A stretch of DNA of 31,866 nt from JBFKMV01 sp041629655 (GTDB lineage Bacteria; Acidobacteriota; Polarisedimenticolia; Polarisedimenticolales; Polarisedimenticolaceae). Position numbers and translations under genes: made by a program. This document shows positions 25,013 to 31,866 of the stretch, in pieces. The stretch is taken from positions 1 through 31,866 of the forward strand of contig JBFKMV010000037.1 in assembly GCA_041629655.1 (NCBI GenBank), written 5' to 3'. Below the pieces are notes generated by a model. The model was not told where the DNA came from. It ran no database searches and saw only the letters and a list, made by a program, of their open reading frames with translations. Position 1 is the first letter of the stretch. The number at the start of each line of letters is the position of its first letter.

Positions 25013-26304
25013 GCCCGGATCAGCACGAGGCAGGCGTTGTGCCCGCCGAACCCGTACGACAGCTTCAGAGCCGCCTGGATCGCTCCCTCGCGCGGAACGT
25101 TGGCCACGACGTTGACGTCGCACTCGGGGTCCGGGGTCTCGTAGTTGATCGTGGGCACCTGGATGTGGTGCCGGATCCCCAGCGCCAGCGCCGCCGTCTC
25201 CAGCGGTCCGGAAGCGCCGATCCCGTGCCCGGTCATCGACTTCAGCGCGGTGACCGTGATGTCGTCGGCGCGCCCGCCGAACATCAGCCGCAACGCCTTG
25301 GACTCCGTGCGATCGTTGACGATCGTCGAGGTGCCGTGGGCACTGACGTGGTCGATCTCCCCCGCGCCGACGTCGGCGACCCGCAGCGCGTCCTTGATCA
25401 GGGCGACGATCACCTCGCCGCTCTCGTCGAGCTGCATCATCGAGTGCGCGTCGCAGTTGGTCGCGTAGCCGCGCACCTCGGCGTAGACGTCGGCGCCCCG
25501 GGCGCGGGCGTGCTCCTCGCGCTCGAGCACCAGCACCGCCGCGCCCTCACCGAGCACGAAGCCGTCACGGTCGCGGTCGAACGGCCGGCTGGCCCGTTGC
25601 GGATCGTCGTTGCGGGTCGACAGCGTTCTCAGCCGGTCGAAGCCCATCAGACCGTAGGAGTCGTCGTCACCGACCACGCCCTCGGCGCCCCCGGCCAGCG
25701 CCAGGTCGGCAAAGCCCTCGCTGACGCTGCGCCAGGCATCGCCGATCGACATCGTGCCGGCCGCGCAGGCGGTGCTGATCGCCTTGCATTCGCCGCGGGC
25801 GCCGAAGCGGATCGCGACCTGGCCGGCCGGAGCGTTCGGGATCAGCATCGGCAACGAGTAGCGCTTGATCGACACCTTGGAGCGTTTCTCACGCCAGGTG
25901 GCGTGCGAAACCTCCAGCGTCGCCAAGCCGCCGATCCCGGATCCGACGATGGTCGCGATGCGATCGCGATCGACGCCGTCGACCTGCAGCTGCTCGCGCC
26001 GGTCGTCGGCCGCGAGCAACCGAAAGCCGGCGTCGGTCAGCGCCTCGTGGGCCGCGGCCAGCGCGAACTGCGACGTGCGATCGAGCAGCGGGACCTGGCG
26101 CCCGGGGATCCCGGCCCGGACGGGATCGAAGTCCCGGACCGGCGCGGCGATGCGGGTGGAGAGATCGGTCTCGTTGACCCAGGGAGTCTCGAGCCGGACC
26201 GCCCCGGACCGTCCCTCGAGACAGGACGTCCAGAAGGCGTCCCGGGTCGGGCCGATCGGGCTGACCACGCCGATCCCCGTGATGACGACGCGATGTCGGC
26301 TCAA
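25009..26304 (-). CDS. fabF: 3-oxoacyl-ACP synthase, FabF (KAS II) type
   Basis: The 431-residue ketosynthase condenses malonyl-ACP with acyl-ACP in fatty acid elongation. It starts with RVVITGIGVVSPIG. The active site is complete: Cys180 (STACAAG), His323 (VSAHGTST) and His360 (KSMTGHGIG). The C-terminal LKLSYGFGGHNACLVL is typical of the family. The start codon is TTG with GGGGGAG six bases upstream; no ATG or GTG is available that would keep the N-terminal strand. It is not beside acpP or fabD/fabG in this window, and it is coupled to lnt, so it may be a second or specialised KAS copy. A polyketide-type KAS is less likely because no other such genes are near. Confidence 0.92.
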   Translation of the reverse strand: MSRHRVVITGIGVVSPIGPTRDAFWTSCLEGRSGAVRLETPWVNETDLSTRIAAPVRDFDPVRAGIPGRQVPLLDRTSQFALAAAHEALTDAGFRLLAADDRREQLQVDGVDRDRIATIVGSGIGGLATLEVSHATWREKRSKVSIKRYSLPMLIPNAPAGQVAIRFGARGECKAISTACAAGTMSIGDAWRSVSEGFADLALAGGAEGVVGDDDSYGLMGFDRLRTLSTRNDDPQRASRPFDRDRDGFVLGEGAAVLVLEREEHARARGADVYAEVRGYATNCDAHSMMQLDESGEVIVALIKDALRVADVGAGEIDHVSAHGTSTIVNDRTESKALRLMFGGRADDITVTALKSMTGHGIGASGPLETAALALGIRHHIQVPTINYETPDPECDVNVVANVPREGAIQAALKLSYGFGGHNACLVLIRA

Positions 26305-26377
26305 CCGGCGCTCCCCCGCACTCGAGAATCTCGAACGTGCTTTGTACGGTTGGCCCGCGAAACAGCGGTGGCGCGAA

Positions 26378-26386
26378 TGCTATCAT
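26378..26386 (+). promoter_or_regulatory. Extended -10 box of the CYTH-murU-amgK operon
   Basis: TGC followed by TATCAT forms an extended -10 element (TGnTATnnT type). The expected transcription start falls on or next to the A of the ATG at 26394, so the message may be leaderless. No clear -35 is needed for an extended -10, and none is obvious. Confidence 0.45.
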
Positions 26387-26393
26387 GCGCCGA

Positions 26394-26969
26394 ATGGACC
26401 CGTCCAACCGGGAAGTCGAGATCAAGCTCCGCTTCGAGTCTCCCGAGAGGGCGCGCGCGCTGCTGGCTCGGCTCGGGGCACGCGAGCGGCGCCCGCGCGC
26501 GTTCGAGGACAACGCCGTCTACGACGACGGCGCGAAGACGCTCAAGCGTTCGGGGCGCCTGCTGAGGCTGCGGCGCGCGGGCGACTCGACCCTGCTGACC
26601 TACAAGGAACGGCCGGACGACGCGACGGGCTCGCGGCACAAGGTGCGCGATGAGATCGAGACCCCGGTGCGCGACTTCGCGGCGATGCACGAGATCCTCA
26701 CGCGCCTCGGCTACCGCACCGTGTACCGTTACCAGAAATACCGTGCGAGCTACGAGCTGGACGGCGTCGAGGTCAGCCTCGACGAGACGCCGCTGGGCTG
26801 CTTCGTCGAGCTGGAGGGCGCGCCGGAGGCGATCGACCGGGTGGCGGTCCGGCTGGGTTGCGGTCCCGAGAGCTACATCACGCTGACTTACCGCGAGCTG
26901 CAACGCGAGGCCGCCGGCCCGGACGCCGAGCTGGGTGACCTGTTGCTGGAGCGCGCGCGCCACCCATGA
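26394..26969 (+). CDS. CYTH domain protein (class IV adenylate cyclase / triphosphatase type)
   Basis: The 191-residue protein begins with the CYTH hallmark ExExK (Glu7-Val-Glu9-Ile-Lys11). Charged residues that line the triphosphate tunnel follow: RLLRLRR, LLTYKERP, RDEIETPV, RYQKYRASYEL, VSLDETPLGCFVELEG. The family includes class IV adenylate cyclases and triphosphatases, and sequence alone does not separate these activities. Class IV adenylate cyclase-type annotation fits best by overall pattern, including the RLGYRTVYRYQKYR segment. ATG 26394 is preferred; ATG 26385 in frame is an alternative but overlaps the -10 box. The stop overlaps the next gene (ATGA), so the three genes form an operon. 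Confidence 0.85.
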   Translation: MDPSNREVEIKLRFESPERARALLARLGARERRPRAFEDNAVYDDGAKTLKRSGRLLRLRRAGDSTLLTYKERPDDATGSRHKVRDEIETPVRDFAAMHEILTRLGYRTVYRYQKYRASYELDGVEVSLDETPLGCFVELEGAPEAIDRVAVRLGCGPESYITLTYRELQREAAGPDAELGDLLLERARHP

Positions 26970-28036
26970 AGGCAATGCTGCTGTGCGCGGGGCTGGGCAA
27001 GCGGTTGCTCCCGCTCACCCGCACGGTGCCCAAACCGATCGTGCCCGTGCTGGGCCGCCCGATCGCCGCCCTGAACCTCGAACGCCTGGCGCGGTACGGC
27101 GTCACGACCGCCGTGGTCAACCTGCACCATCTGCCGGACGTGGTCCGGCGGACGCTGGGCGACGGCGCAAAGCTGGGACTGCGGATCGTCTACACCCACG
27201 AGGAGCGGCGGCTGCTGGGCACCGGCGGCGGGGTGCGCAACGCGGCCGCCCACCTGAGCGGGAGGGACCCGCTGATCGTCGTCAACAGCGACTTCCTGTC
27301 GGACATCGATATCCAAGCCGCGCTGAAGGCGCACCGCGCTTCGGGATGCGAGGCGACGCTGGTGCTGGCGGAACGGCGTGCGGGCTACTCGACCGTCGAC
27401 GTGGACGCCGCGGGGCGGATCCGCTCGATCGCCGGCACGCCGGCGATCGCCCCCGACACGATCGCCGGACGGCACCTGTTCACGGGCCTCCAGATCCTCG
27501 AGCCGCGCGTGCTGGAACGGATTCCCGCCGCCGGGCCGAGCGACATCGTGCGGCACGTGCACATGGGCCTGGCGGCCGAGGGCCGTCTGGGGGCGTTCGT
27601 CCACCGCGGGTTGTGGTGGGAGTTCGGCGGCTGCCGGGCCTACCTGGACGGCTCGCTGGCCCTGCTCGACCTTCCCGCCGAGCGGCTGCGCGAGGTGGCG
27701 CGGACCGACGACGTGCGCCGGCTCGACGGCGTGCGGGTGGCCGTCGGGACGGGCGCCGACTTCCATAACGCCGTCGATCTGCGCGGGCGCGTGGCGCTGG
27801 GCGCGGACTCGACCGTGGCCGAGGGCACCTCGGTCGAGGACTGCGTGGTGATGCCGGGCGCGCGGATCGGCCCGGGCTGCACGCTGCGCCGCGCGATCGT
27901 CGGCCCGCACGCCGAGGTCCCCGCCGGGATGGAGCTGAGCGACGTCCTGGTGGGTCACGACGACGACCCGGACTCGGCGCCGCCCGCAGACACGCGGCGC
28001 GAGAACGGCCTGCTGATCCGGCGCATCGAAGGTTGA
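26966..28036 (+). CDS. MurU-like sugar-1-phosphate nucleotidyltransferase with C-terminal beta-helix
   Basis: The 356-residue protein is a nucleotidyltransferase of the NDP-sugar pyrophosphorylase family. The N-terminal signature runs MKAMLLCAGLGKRLLPLT with PKP at 22-24. TGGGVRNAA and the metal-binding VVNSDFLSDID (Asp109) follow, then the sugar-site segment WWEFGG. The last 100 residues look like a left-handed beta-helix with hexapeptide turns (DCVVMPGARIGPGCTLRRAIV). The closest well-known relatives are MurU (N-acetylmuramate-1-phosphate uridylyltransferase) and mannose-1-phosphate guanylyltransferases. MurU of Pseudomonas lacks the beta-helix tail, so the exact sugar is open. The AmgK-like kinase gene beside it favours the MurNAc recycling route. 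Start ATGA overlap with CYTH; stop TGA overlaps a TTG just before the kinase gene. Confidence 0.85.
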   Translation: MKAMLLCAGLGKRLLPLTRTVPKPIVPVLGRPIAALNLERLARYGVTTAVVNLHHLPDVVRRTLGDGAKLGLRIVYTHEERRLLGTGGGVRNAAAHLSGRDPLIVVNSDFLSDIDIQAALKAHRASGCEATLVLAERRAGYSTVDVDAAGRIRSIAGTPAIAPDTIAGRHLFTGLQILEPRVLERIPAAGPSDIVRHVHMGLAAEGRLGAFVHRGLWWEFGGCRAYLDGSLALLDLPAERLREVARTDDVRRLDGVRVAVGTGADFHNAVDLRGRVALGADSTVAEGTSVEDCVVMPGARIGPGCTLRRAIVGPHAEVPAGMELSDVLVGHDDDPDSAPPADTRRENGLLIRRIEG

Positions 28037-28041
28037 CGCGC

Positions 28042-29043
28042 GTGGAACCGCGACCCGAGCTGGCACGGTACCTGGAGCGGCGCCACCCCGGCGCGGTGCT
28101 GGAGCCCGTCGCCGGAGACGCCTCGACGCGGACCTTCTGGCGGCTCACGCTTCCGGACGGCGCGACGCGCGTGGTGATGGACTACGGTGCGCCGTTCACC
28201 GGCCCGACCGACGACCTGCGACTGGCCCGCGTCTTTGCCGACGCGTCGTTGCCGGTGGCCCGCGTGCTCGAGGACGCGCCGGAGCCCGGCTGCCTGGTGC
28301 TGCAGGACCTCGGCGCGTGGACCATGGAACGGGCGTTGCTCGACGAGACCGGGGCGGCGGCGGCGGAGCGCTCGTTGCCGGGTGCGCCCGAGCTGCGCCG
28401 GGAGCGGCTCTACGCGGGCGCGACCCGCCTGGCCGCGGACATCGCCGTCAGCGGTTCCCGGGCGCTCGCCGCATCGCCGCTGGCCGACGGGCCGGCGCTC
28501 GACTCCGAGCGCTTCCGGTTCGAGATGGACTTCTTCGTCGAGCACTACCTGGGTGCGTACCGCAAGGCGGGTGCGGTTGCCGGGCACCGCATCGAGCAGC
28601 TTCACGCGCTGGCCGATCTCGCGGCCGAGACCCCCGAGCGCGTGCTGTGCCATCGCGACTACCACAGTCGCAACCTGATGGTGCGGCCGGACGGCTCGCT
28701 GGCGATGGTCGACATCCAGGACGCGCGCTGGGGCCCCGACAGCTACGACCTGGCGTCCTTGCTGCGCGACGCGTACGTGGACGTTCCCGAGGAGCTGGTG
28801 GAGCGGATGATCCGGCTTTACGGACGGCACCTCTCGAAGCCGCCCGATCCCGAGGCGTTCCGTCGTCGCTTCGACATCGTCGCGGCCCAGCGGATGATCA
28901 AGGCCCTCGGGACCTTCGGCTACCAGATCGCGGTTCGCGGGCGGCGGCGCTACGAGGATGCGGTGCCGCGCACCCTGCGGCGGCTGTCCAGGCTGCTGCC
29001 GCGGCGCCCCGAGACCGCGCAGCTCGTCGCGTTGATTCAGTAG
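28042..29043 (+). CDS. AmgK-like sugar kinase (aminoglycoside phosphotransferase fold)
   Basis: The 333-residue protein has the phosphotransferase fold of the APH family. Near the N-terminus is the AmgK-like GDASTRTFWRL glycine loop, followed by VVMDYGAP and LVLQDLGAWTMERALL. The catalytic loop is HRDYHSRN (His204, Asp206, Asn211), and the metal-binding Asp224 lies in VDIQDARWGPDSYDLASL. The IQDA..GP..YD pattern is characteristic of AmgK, which phosphorylates the anomeric position of MurNAc or GlcNAc and hands it to MurU. The GTG at 28042 has GAAGG nine bases upstream; the TTG at 28033 overlapping the preceding stop would add three residues. The 3' end overlaps the convergent tldE stop by 7 bp. 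Confidence 0.87.
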   Translation: MEPRPELARYLERRHPGAVLEPVAGDASTRTFWRLTLPDGATRVVMDYGAPFTGPTDDLRLARVFADASLPVARVLEDAPEPGCLVLQDLGAWTMERALLDETGAAAAERSLPGAPELRRERLYAGATRLAADIAVSGSRALAASPLADGPALDSERFRFEMDFFVEHYLGAYRKAGAVAGHRIEQLHALADLAAETPERVLCHRDYHSRNLMVRPDGSLAMVDIQDARWGPDSYDLASLLRDAYVDVPEELVERMIRLYGRHLSKPPDPEAFRRRFDIVAAQRMIKALGTFGYQIAVRGRRRYEDAVPRTLRRLSRLLPRRPETAQLVALIQ

Positions 29044-30275
29044 TCGAGGACCAGCGCCGGCGTCACGACGCCCAGGTGCGTGCTCCGCGGCGGGCCCGCG
29101 GCGGCGGCACACCTCCGGACCAGGCTCTCGGGCGTCTCGCGCAGCACCAGCTCCTGCCACGGAGTGATCGGGCGACGGTCCTCGAGGTCGGTCGTCTCCA
29201 GCTCCAGGAGCCACTCGTCGTCCAGCGGATGGATCCGCAACGAGCCGGCCAGGCGGGCCCGCGGCGGCGGCGCGTCCGAGCCGGGCTCGATCCGGAGGCA
29301 CGCTGCGGTCGGTACCGGAGGATCACGAAACGACGCGCGCCTCAGGAAGCCCTCGGAACCGATCGACCCGACGACGCTGCCGCCGTCGGCCAGCCGTCGC
29401 GCCCGGGTGGGAAAACCGGCGTCGTCGAACGTGGTCCCCAGCAGGGCCCCGGCGGCGCGCGGGTCCTCGGTGACCCGCCATCCGGCTCCGACCGGACGGC
29501 CCGGGGCGGCGCCGGGGGCGTGCAGCGCGCCGACCAGGGCCTGGACGTGGGCCGCCGCCGCCGGCGGCGGCAAGACGAGCGGCAGCCGGCGGCCGTCCGG
29601 GCGGCCGCGGCCGGGAACCTCCGGGGGCAGGTCGAGGGCCCAGCCGTCGACCGGGAGGGCGCCGAGCGAGCGCGCGGCCGCGGCGTGGTGGGCCTCGCGC
29701 TGGCCTGCGGCCCCCGGCCGGAGAATGCGCGCCGTCGCCCAGACCCGCGACCGGACCCGCGAGGCCGCCAGACCGCCCGCTCCCACCAGGGTCTCGACGG
29801 TGAGCGCCGCCTCGACGCCGCAACGCACCGTCCGGACCCCGTCCCCGCAGGCGGCCAGGCGGTCGATGGCGTCCTCGAGCCAGCGGGCCAGGTCGTCGGG
29901 CGCCGGCAGGTCCGCGTGCTCGTCATGGTCACGGGGCTCCGCCGGGGTGGCGGCTGCCCAGGGAGCCCCCGGCACCCCGGCGCCCCACGGACGGTCCAGC
30001 GCGGCGGCTATCAGCCGTTCGGTGACGCTCTCGCCCGATCCCGATCCCGCGGAGAACGCGTGCCGACCGGCCCGGTTCTCGAGCCTGACGGCCGTGCCTT
30101 CCTCGAAGCCCTCGTGGGTCGTGAGCGATCCGCGCTCGTCGCGTCGACCGACGCGCAGTGTCACCGCGGCACGATGAAACAGCTCGATGCGCCGCGCGCC
30201 CGAGCGGGCCGACGCTCGATGATGCAACTGCGTGAGACGCGCGAGCAGAGCGTCCGCCTCGATCGTGCGTCTCAA
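29037..30275 (-). CDS. tldE: TldE/PmbA-type metalloprotease partner subunit
   Basis: The 412-residue protein belongs to the TldD/PmbA family as judged from N-terminal RRIELFHRAAVTLRVGRRDE with GFEEGTAVRLENRAGRHAF, the middle LPLVLPPPAAAAHVQALV segment where PmbA proteins have their domain junction, and a C-terminal LELETTDLEDRRPI segment. There is no HExxxH motif, which fits the inactive TldE subunit of the TldD/TldE heterodimer that trims peptides and modified peptides. The start is TTG with GAGGG six bases upstream. It follows tldD by 98 bp on the same strand. Sequence similarity is moderate, so the subunit name rests partly on the neighbour. Confidence 0.78.
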   Translation of the reverse strand: MRRTIEADALLARLTQLHHRASARSGARRIELFHRAAVTLRVGRRDERGSLTTHEGFEEGTAVRLENRAGRHAFSAGSGSGESVTERLIAAALDRPWGAGVPGAPWAAATPAEPRDHDEHADLPAPDDLARWLEDAIDRLAACGDGVRTVRCGVEAALTVETLVGAGGLAASRVRSRVWATARILRPGAAGQREAHHAAAARSLGALPVDGWALDLPPEVPGRGRPDGRRLPLVLPPPAAAAHVQALVGALHAPGAAPGRPVGAGWRVTEDPRAAGALLGTTFDDAGFPTRARRLADGGSVVGSIGSEGFLRRASFRDPPVPTAACLRIEPGSDAPPPRARLAGSLRIHPLDDEWLLELETTDLEDRRPITPWQELVLRETPESLVRRCAAAAGPPRSTHLGVVTPALVLDY

Positions 30276-30373
30276 ACCGTTCCCTCGTCGCAGCCTTGGT
30301 CAGGAGGAGTTCGGCAACCCTTGGTCATCTGACAAGACTAGACTGATCATGGTTGTAGCAATCTCAAAATTTC
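30276..30373 (-). other. AT-rich spacer between tldD and tldE
   Basis: This 98 bp spacer and the adjacent last codons of tldD (to about 30412) are visibly AT-rich in a roughly 70% GC region. It contains a TGATCA palindrome (30344-30349). A GACAAATTGTC inverted repeat (30400-30410) lies just inside tldD. No clear promoter or terminator was recognised. The plus strand holds a small frame starting at ATG 30349. Confidence 0.5.
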
Positions 30374-31723
30374 TTAAGGCAAAAGTATTGTCAGGGGTAG
30401 ACAAATTGTCGGCGCGCCGACGCTCACGACCAGGGGTTGACCATCGCGCACGCAGCTGCCGATGCAGGTGTCGAACCTGAGGTCGCGTCCGATCGCGCCG
30501 ATGCCGCGGAGCAGGTCCGCCGCACCGATCCTCAACAGGAAGGGCTTGCACGGCTCTGCAAGACGTCCGCGCAGGATCCGGTCGGCGTCGACGACGCGAA
30601 ACGTCGCCGACCCGGAAACCGTATGCGCCACGGCACCCTCGATGCGTCGCACGTGAACCGCATCGGCGAGGCCCTCTAGGATCTCCGCGGGCTCGGCGTC
30701 ACCGGCGGCGACGAAGGTGCAGCCCATGCGTGGCAACACCGGCTCCCGGTAGGAGGCGCGGCGCCCATGGCCTGTCGGCGCAGCGCCGGCCTCGCGTGCC
30801 GAGCGCAGGTCGTGCAGCCGGCCCGAGACCTTGCCGCGGTCGATCAATGGCGTCGCCCGCGCCGGCTGCCCCTCGTCGTCCACGGTCCACGCGCCCCTCC
30901 CGCGACGGGGATCGTCGATGACCCGGAGTGCCGCGGACGCGGTCGCGTCCTCCCCTGCGAGCGGCGACGCGGCCGTGGCGGCACCGTCGCCTTCGAGGGC
31001 GTGGCCGACCAGCTCGTGGAACACGATTCCGCCCACACCCGCGGCGAACACGGCGGAAGACGGGCCGGAAGGGGCCGGCCGGGCGTCCAGGCGTTGCCGG
31101 GCGCGTTCCACGGTCCGGTCGGCCAGCGGCACGGGGTCGAATGGCCGATCCCGGTCGATCCTCAGCTCGCCGACGGCAAAAGCCGCGGCTCCGCGCGCTT
31201 GCAGCCATACTTCCAGCCGGATCCGCTCGCCGCGCCTGCGGTCGGCGACGATGCCGCGCTCGGGGCGCGCGATGGCTACACGCTGATCGAAGCCCACGTA
31301 ACGGGCCCGCAGCCGGACCCGGTCCGGGCCCGCGGCCGAGCCGGCCGCCCCGAGCAGCCCTTCCAGGGCCCGGGTGGCCGGGCCCGCCGGGAGCGGGGCG
31401 GCGTCGAACGCCCAAGGACCCGCGTCCCCGGGCGCTTTTTCGGCCTCGCGGCCGGGTGCCGGTTCCCGCGCCAGACCCGCCAGCCCCTGCGGCTCGGGAT
31501 CGGAGACCGCCCGGTACCGGTAGGGCCCGGACCCGGTGCGAAGGGACACCCCCCGCAGACCGGTCCTGACGGTTCGCACCCCGGCTTCATCCAGGTAAAT
31601 TACTAAATCTTCTCTTTCTTCTAAAAAGACAAGGTCCGTCGAGGCTGTCCTCCCCGGCCGGTGAACGGCGGCCGTGAGGGCCGCCTTCCACTCCGCGGTC
31701 GGGGCATCGATTCGGCCGGACAT
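30374..31723 (-). CDS. tldD: TldD-type zinc metalloprotease
   Basis: The 449-residue protein carries the TldD zinc motif as HELVGHALEGD (His236, Glu237, His241). Downstream are IDRGKVSGRLHDLRSA, GRRASYREPVLPRMGCTFV with TldD-like spacing, and a C-terminal GAIGRDLRFDTCIGSCVRDG segment. With TldE it forms a heterodimeric protease; known members mature microcin B17, PQQ-related or other ribosomal peptides and degrade CcdA, so a housekeeping peptidase role is the safe reading. ATG 31723 is used; a TTG at 31738 in frame is an alternative. Codons 31-43 and the last dozen codons are AT-rich and use triplets (TTA, AGA, GTA, ATA) rare in the neighbouring genes. No RiPP precursor gene was seen nearby. 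Confidence 0.85.
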   Translation of the reverse strand: MSGRIDAPTAEWKAALTAAVHRPGRTASTDLVFLEEREDLVIYLDEAGVRTVRTGLRGVSLRTGSGPYRYRAVSDPEPQGLAGLAREPAPGREAEKAPGDAGPWAFDAAPLPAGPATRALEGLLGAAGSAAGPDRVRLRARYVGFDQRVAIARPERGIVADRRRGERIRLEVWLQARGAAAFAVGELRIDRDRPFDPVPLADRTVERARQRLDARPAPSGPSSAVFAAGVGGIVFHELVGHALEGDGAATAASPLAGEDATASAALRVIDDPRRGRGAWTVDDEGQPARATPLIDRGKVSGRLHDLRSAREAGAAPTGHGRRASYREPVLPRMGCTFVAAGDAEPAEILEGLADAVHVRRIEGAVAHTVSGSATFRVVDADRILRGRLAEPCKPFLLRIGAADLLRGIGAIGRDLRFDTCIGSCVRDGQPLVVSVGAPTICLPLTILLP

Positions 31724-31851
31724 GGGCGAGGATTCCAACGGGTTTGCCAGCTTGAAAGGTCGCCGCGCCGGAACCTATGTTTGAGCCCGCGGCGCGTCCG
31801 GCGCTGCCGGATGCCGCGTCGACTTCGCTTCACGGGCCACCTGGATGTCGA

Positions 31852-31857
31852 ATTATA
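31852..31857 (-). promoter_or_regulatory. Candidate -10 box for tldD
   Basis: A perfect TATAAT on the minus strand lies about 130 bases upstream of the tldD ATG. The matching -35 position falls outside the window. The 128 bp upstream of tldD otherwise hold only a short, very basic frame that I do not call a gene. Confidence 0.5.
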
Positions 31858-31866
31858 CGATCCTGC

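Noticed and set aside
30409..30420. 12 bp perfect palindrome TCGGCGCGCCGA in tldD
   Set aside because: Short GC palindromes are expected by chance in this base composition and it lies in coding sequence.
31621..31833. 70-codon, very basic minus-strand frame upstream of tldD
   Set aside because: Overlaps the tldD start in another frame, is Arg-rich like other GC-rich shadows, and its ribosome-binding site is poorly spaced.

Overview
The window is about 70% GC, densely coded and shows no mobile elements, tRNAs, rRNAs or CRISPR arrays. It looks like a chromosomal core region of a Gram-negative bacterium: MurE carries the meso-diaminopimelate motif DNPR, and there are an Lnt lipoprotein acyltransferase, a lipoprotein-type signal peptide and secreted enzymes. 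A PASTA-tailed FtsI, a DUF3014 protein and a TPR-tailed sulfatase-fold lipoprotein suggest Acidobacteriota. Myxococcota or another deltaproteobacterial-type lineage is possible. This assignment is inference from gene content only.

Bases 1-12679 (+) are a division and cell wall (dcw) cluster: ftsI 3' end, murE, murF, mraY, murD, ftsW, murG, murC, ftsQ, ftsA, ftsZ. Most junctions overlap by 2-8 bp (ATGA or TGATG type). The only real gaps are ftsW-murG (45 bp) and ftsA-ftsZ (177 bp). murB and ddl are absent from the cluster.

Bases 12706-18074 (+) hold three genes on the same strand: a PleD-like REC-GGDEF diguanylate cyclase directly behind ftsZ, a membrane-anchored DUF3014 protein, and a 1130-residue membrane-anchored tandem AAA+ (Clp/Hsp100-type) protein. 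The last 260 residues of that AAA+ protein resemble peptide chain release factor 2 with the GGQ catalytic domain removed. This is the most unusual object in the window.

Bases 18100-23037 (-) carry a TPR-tailed alkaline-phosphatase-superfamily (sulfatase-fold) lipoprotein with a near-consensus promoter, an aceK (isocitrate dehydrogenase kinase/phosphatase) without glyoxylate genes beside it, and a secreted esterase. A small GYD-domain gene (+) is divergent from the esterase.

Bases 23465-26304 (-) hold lnt and a fabF-type ketosynthase, overlapping by 4 bp. Divergent from them, bases 26394-29043 (+) are a translationally coupled CYTH phosphatase/cyclase, MurU-like nucleotidyltransferase and AmgK-like sugar kinase, probably a cell wall amino-sugar recycling or sugar-nucleotide operon. 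Bases 29037-31723 (-) encode a TldE/TldD protease pair with two odd AT-rich patches. Apart from the partial first gene, every gene in the window appears intact.
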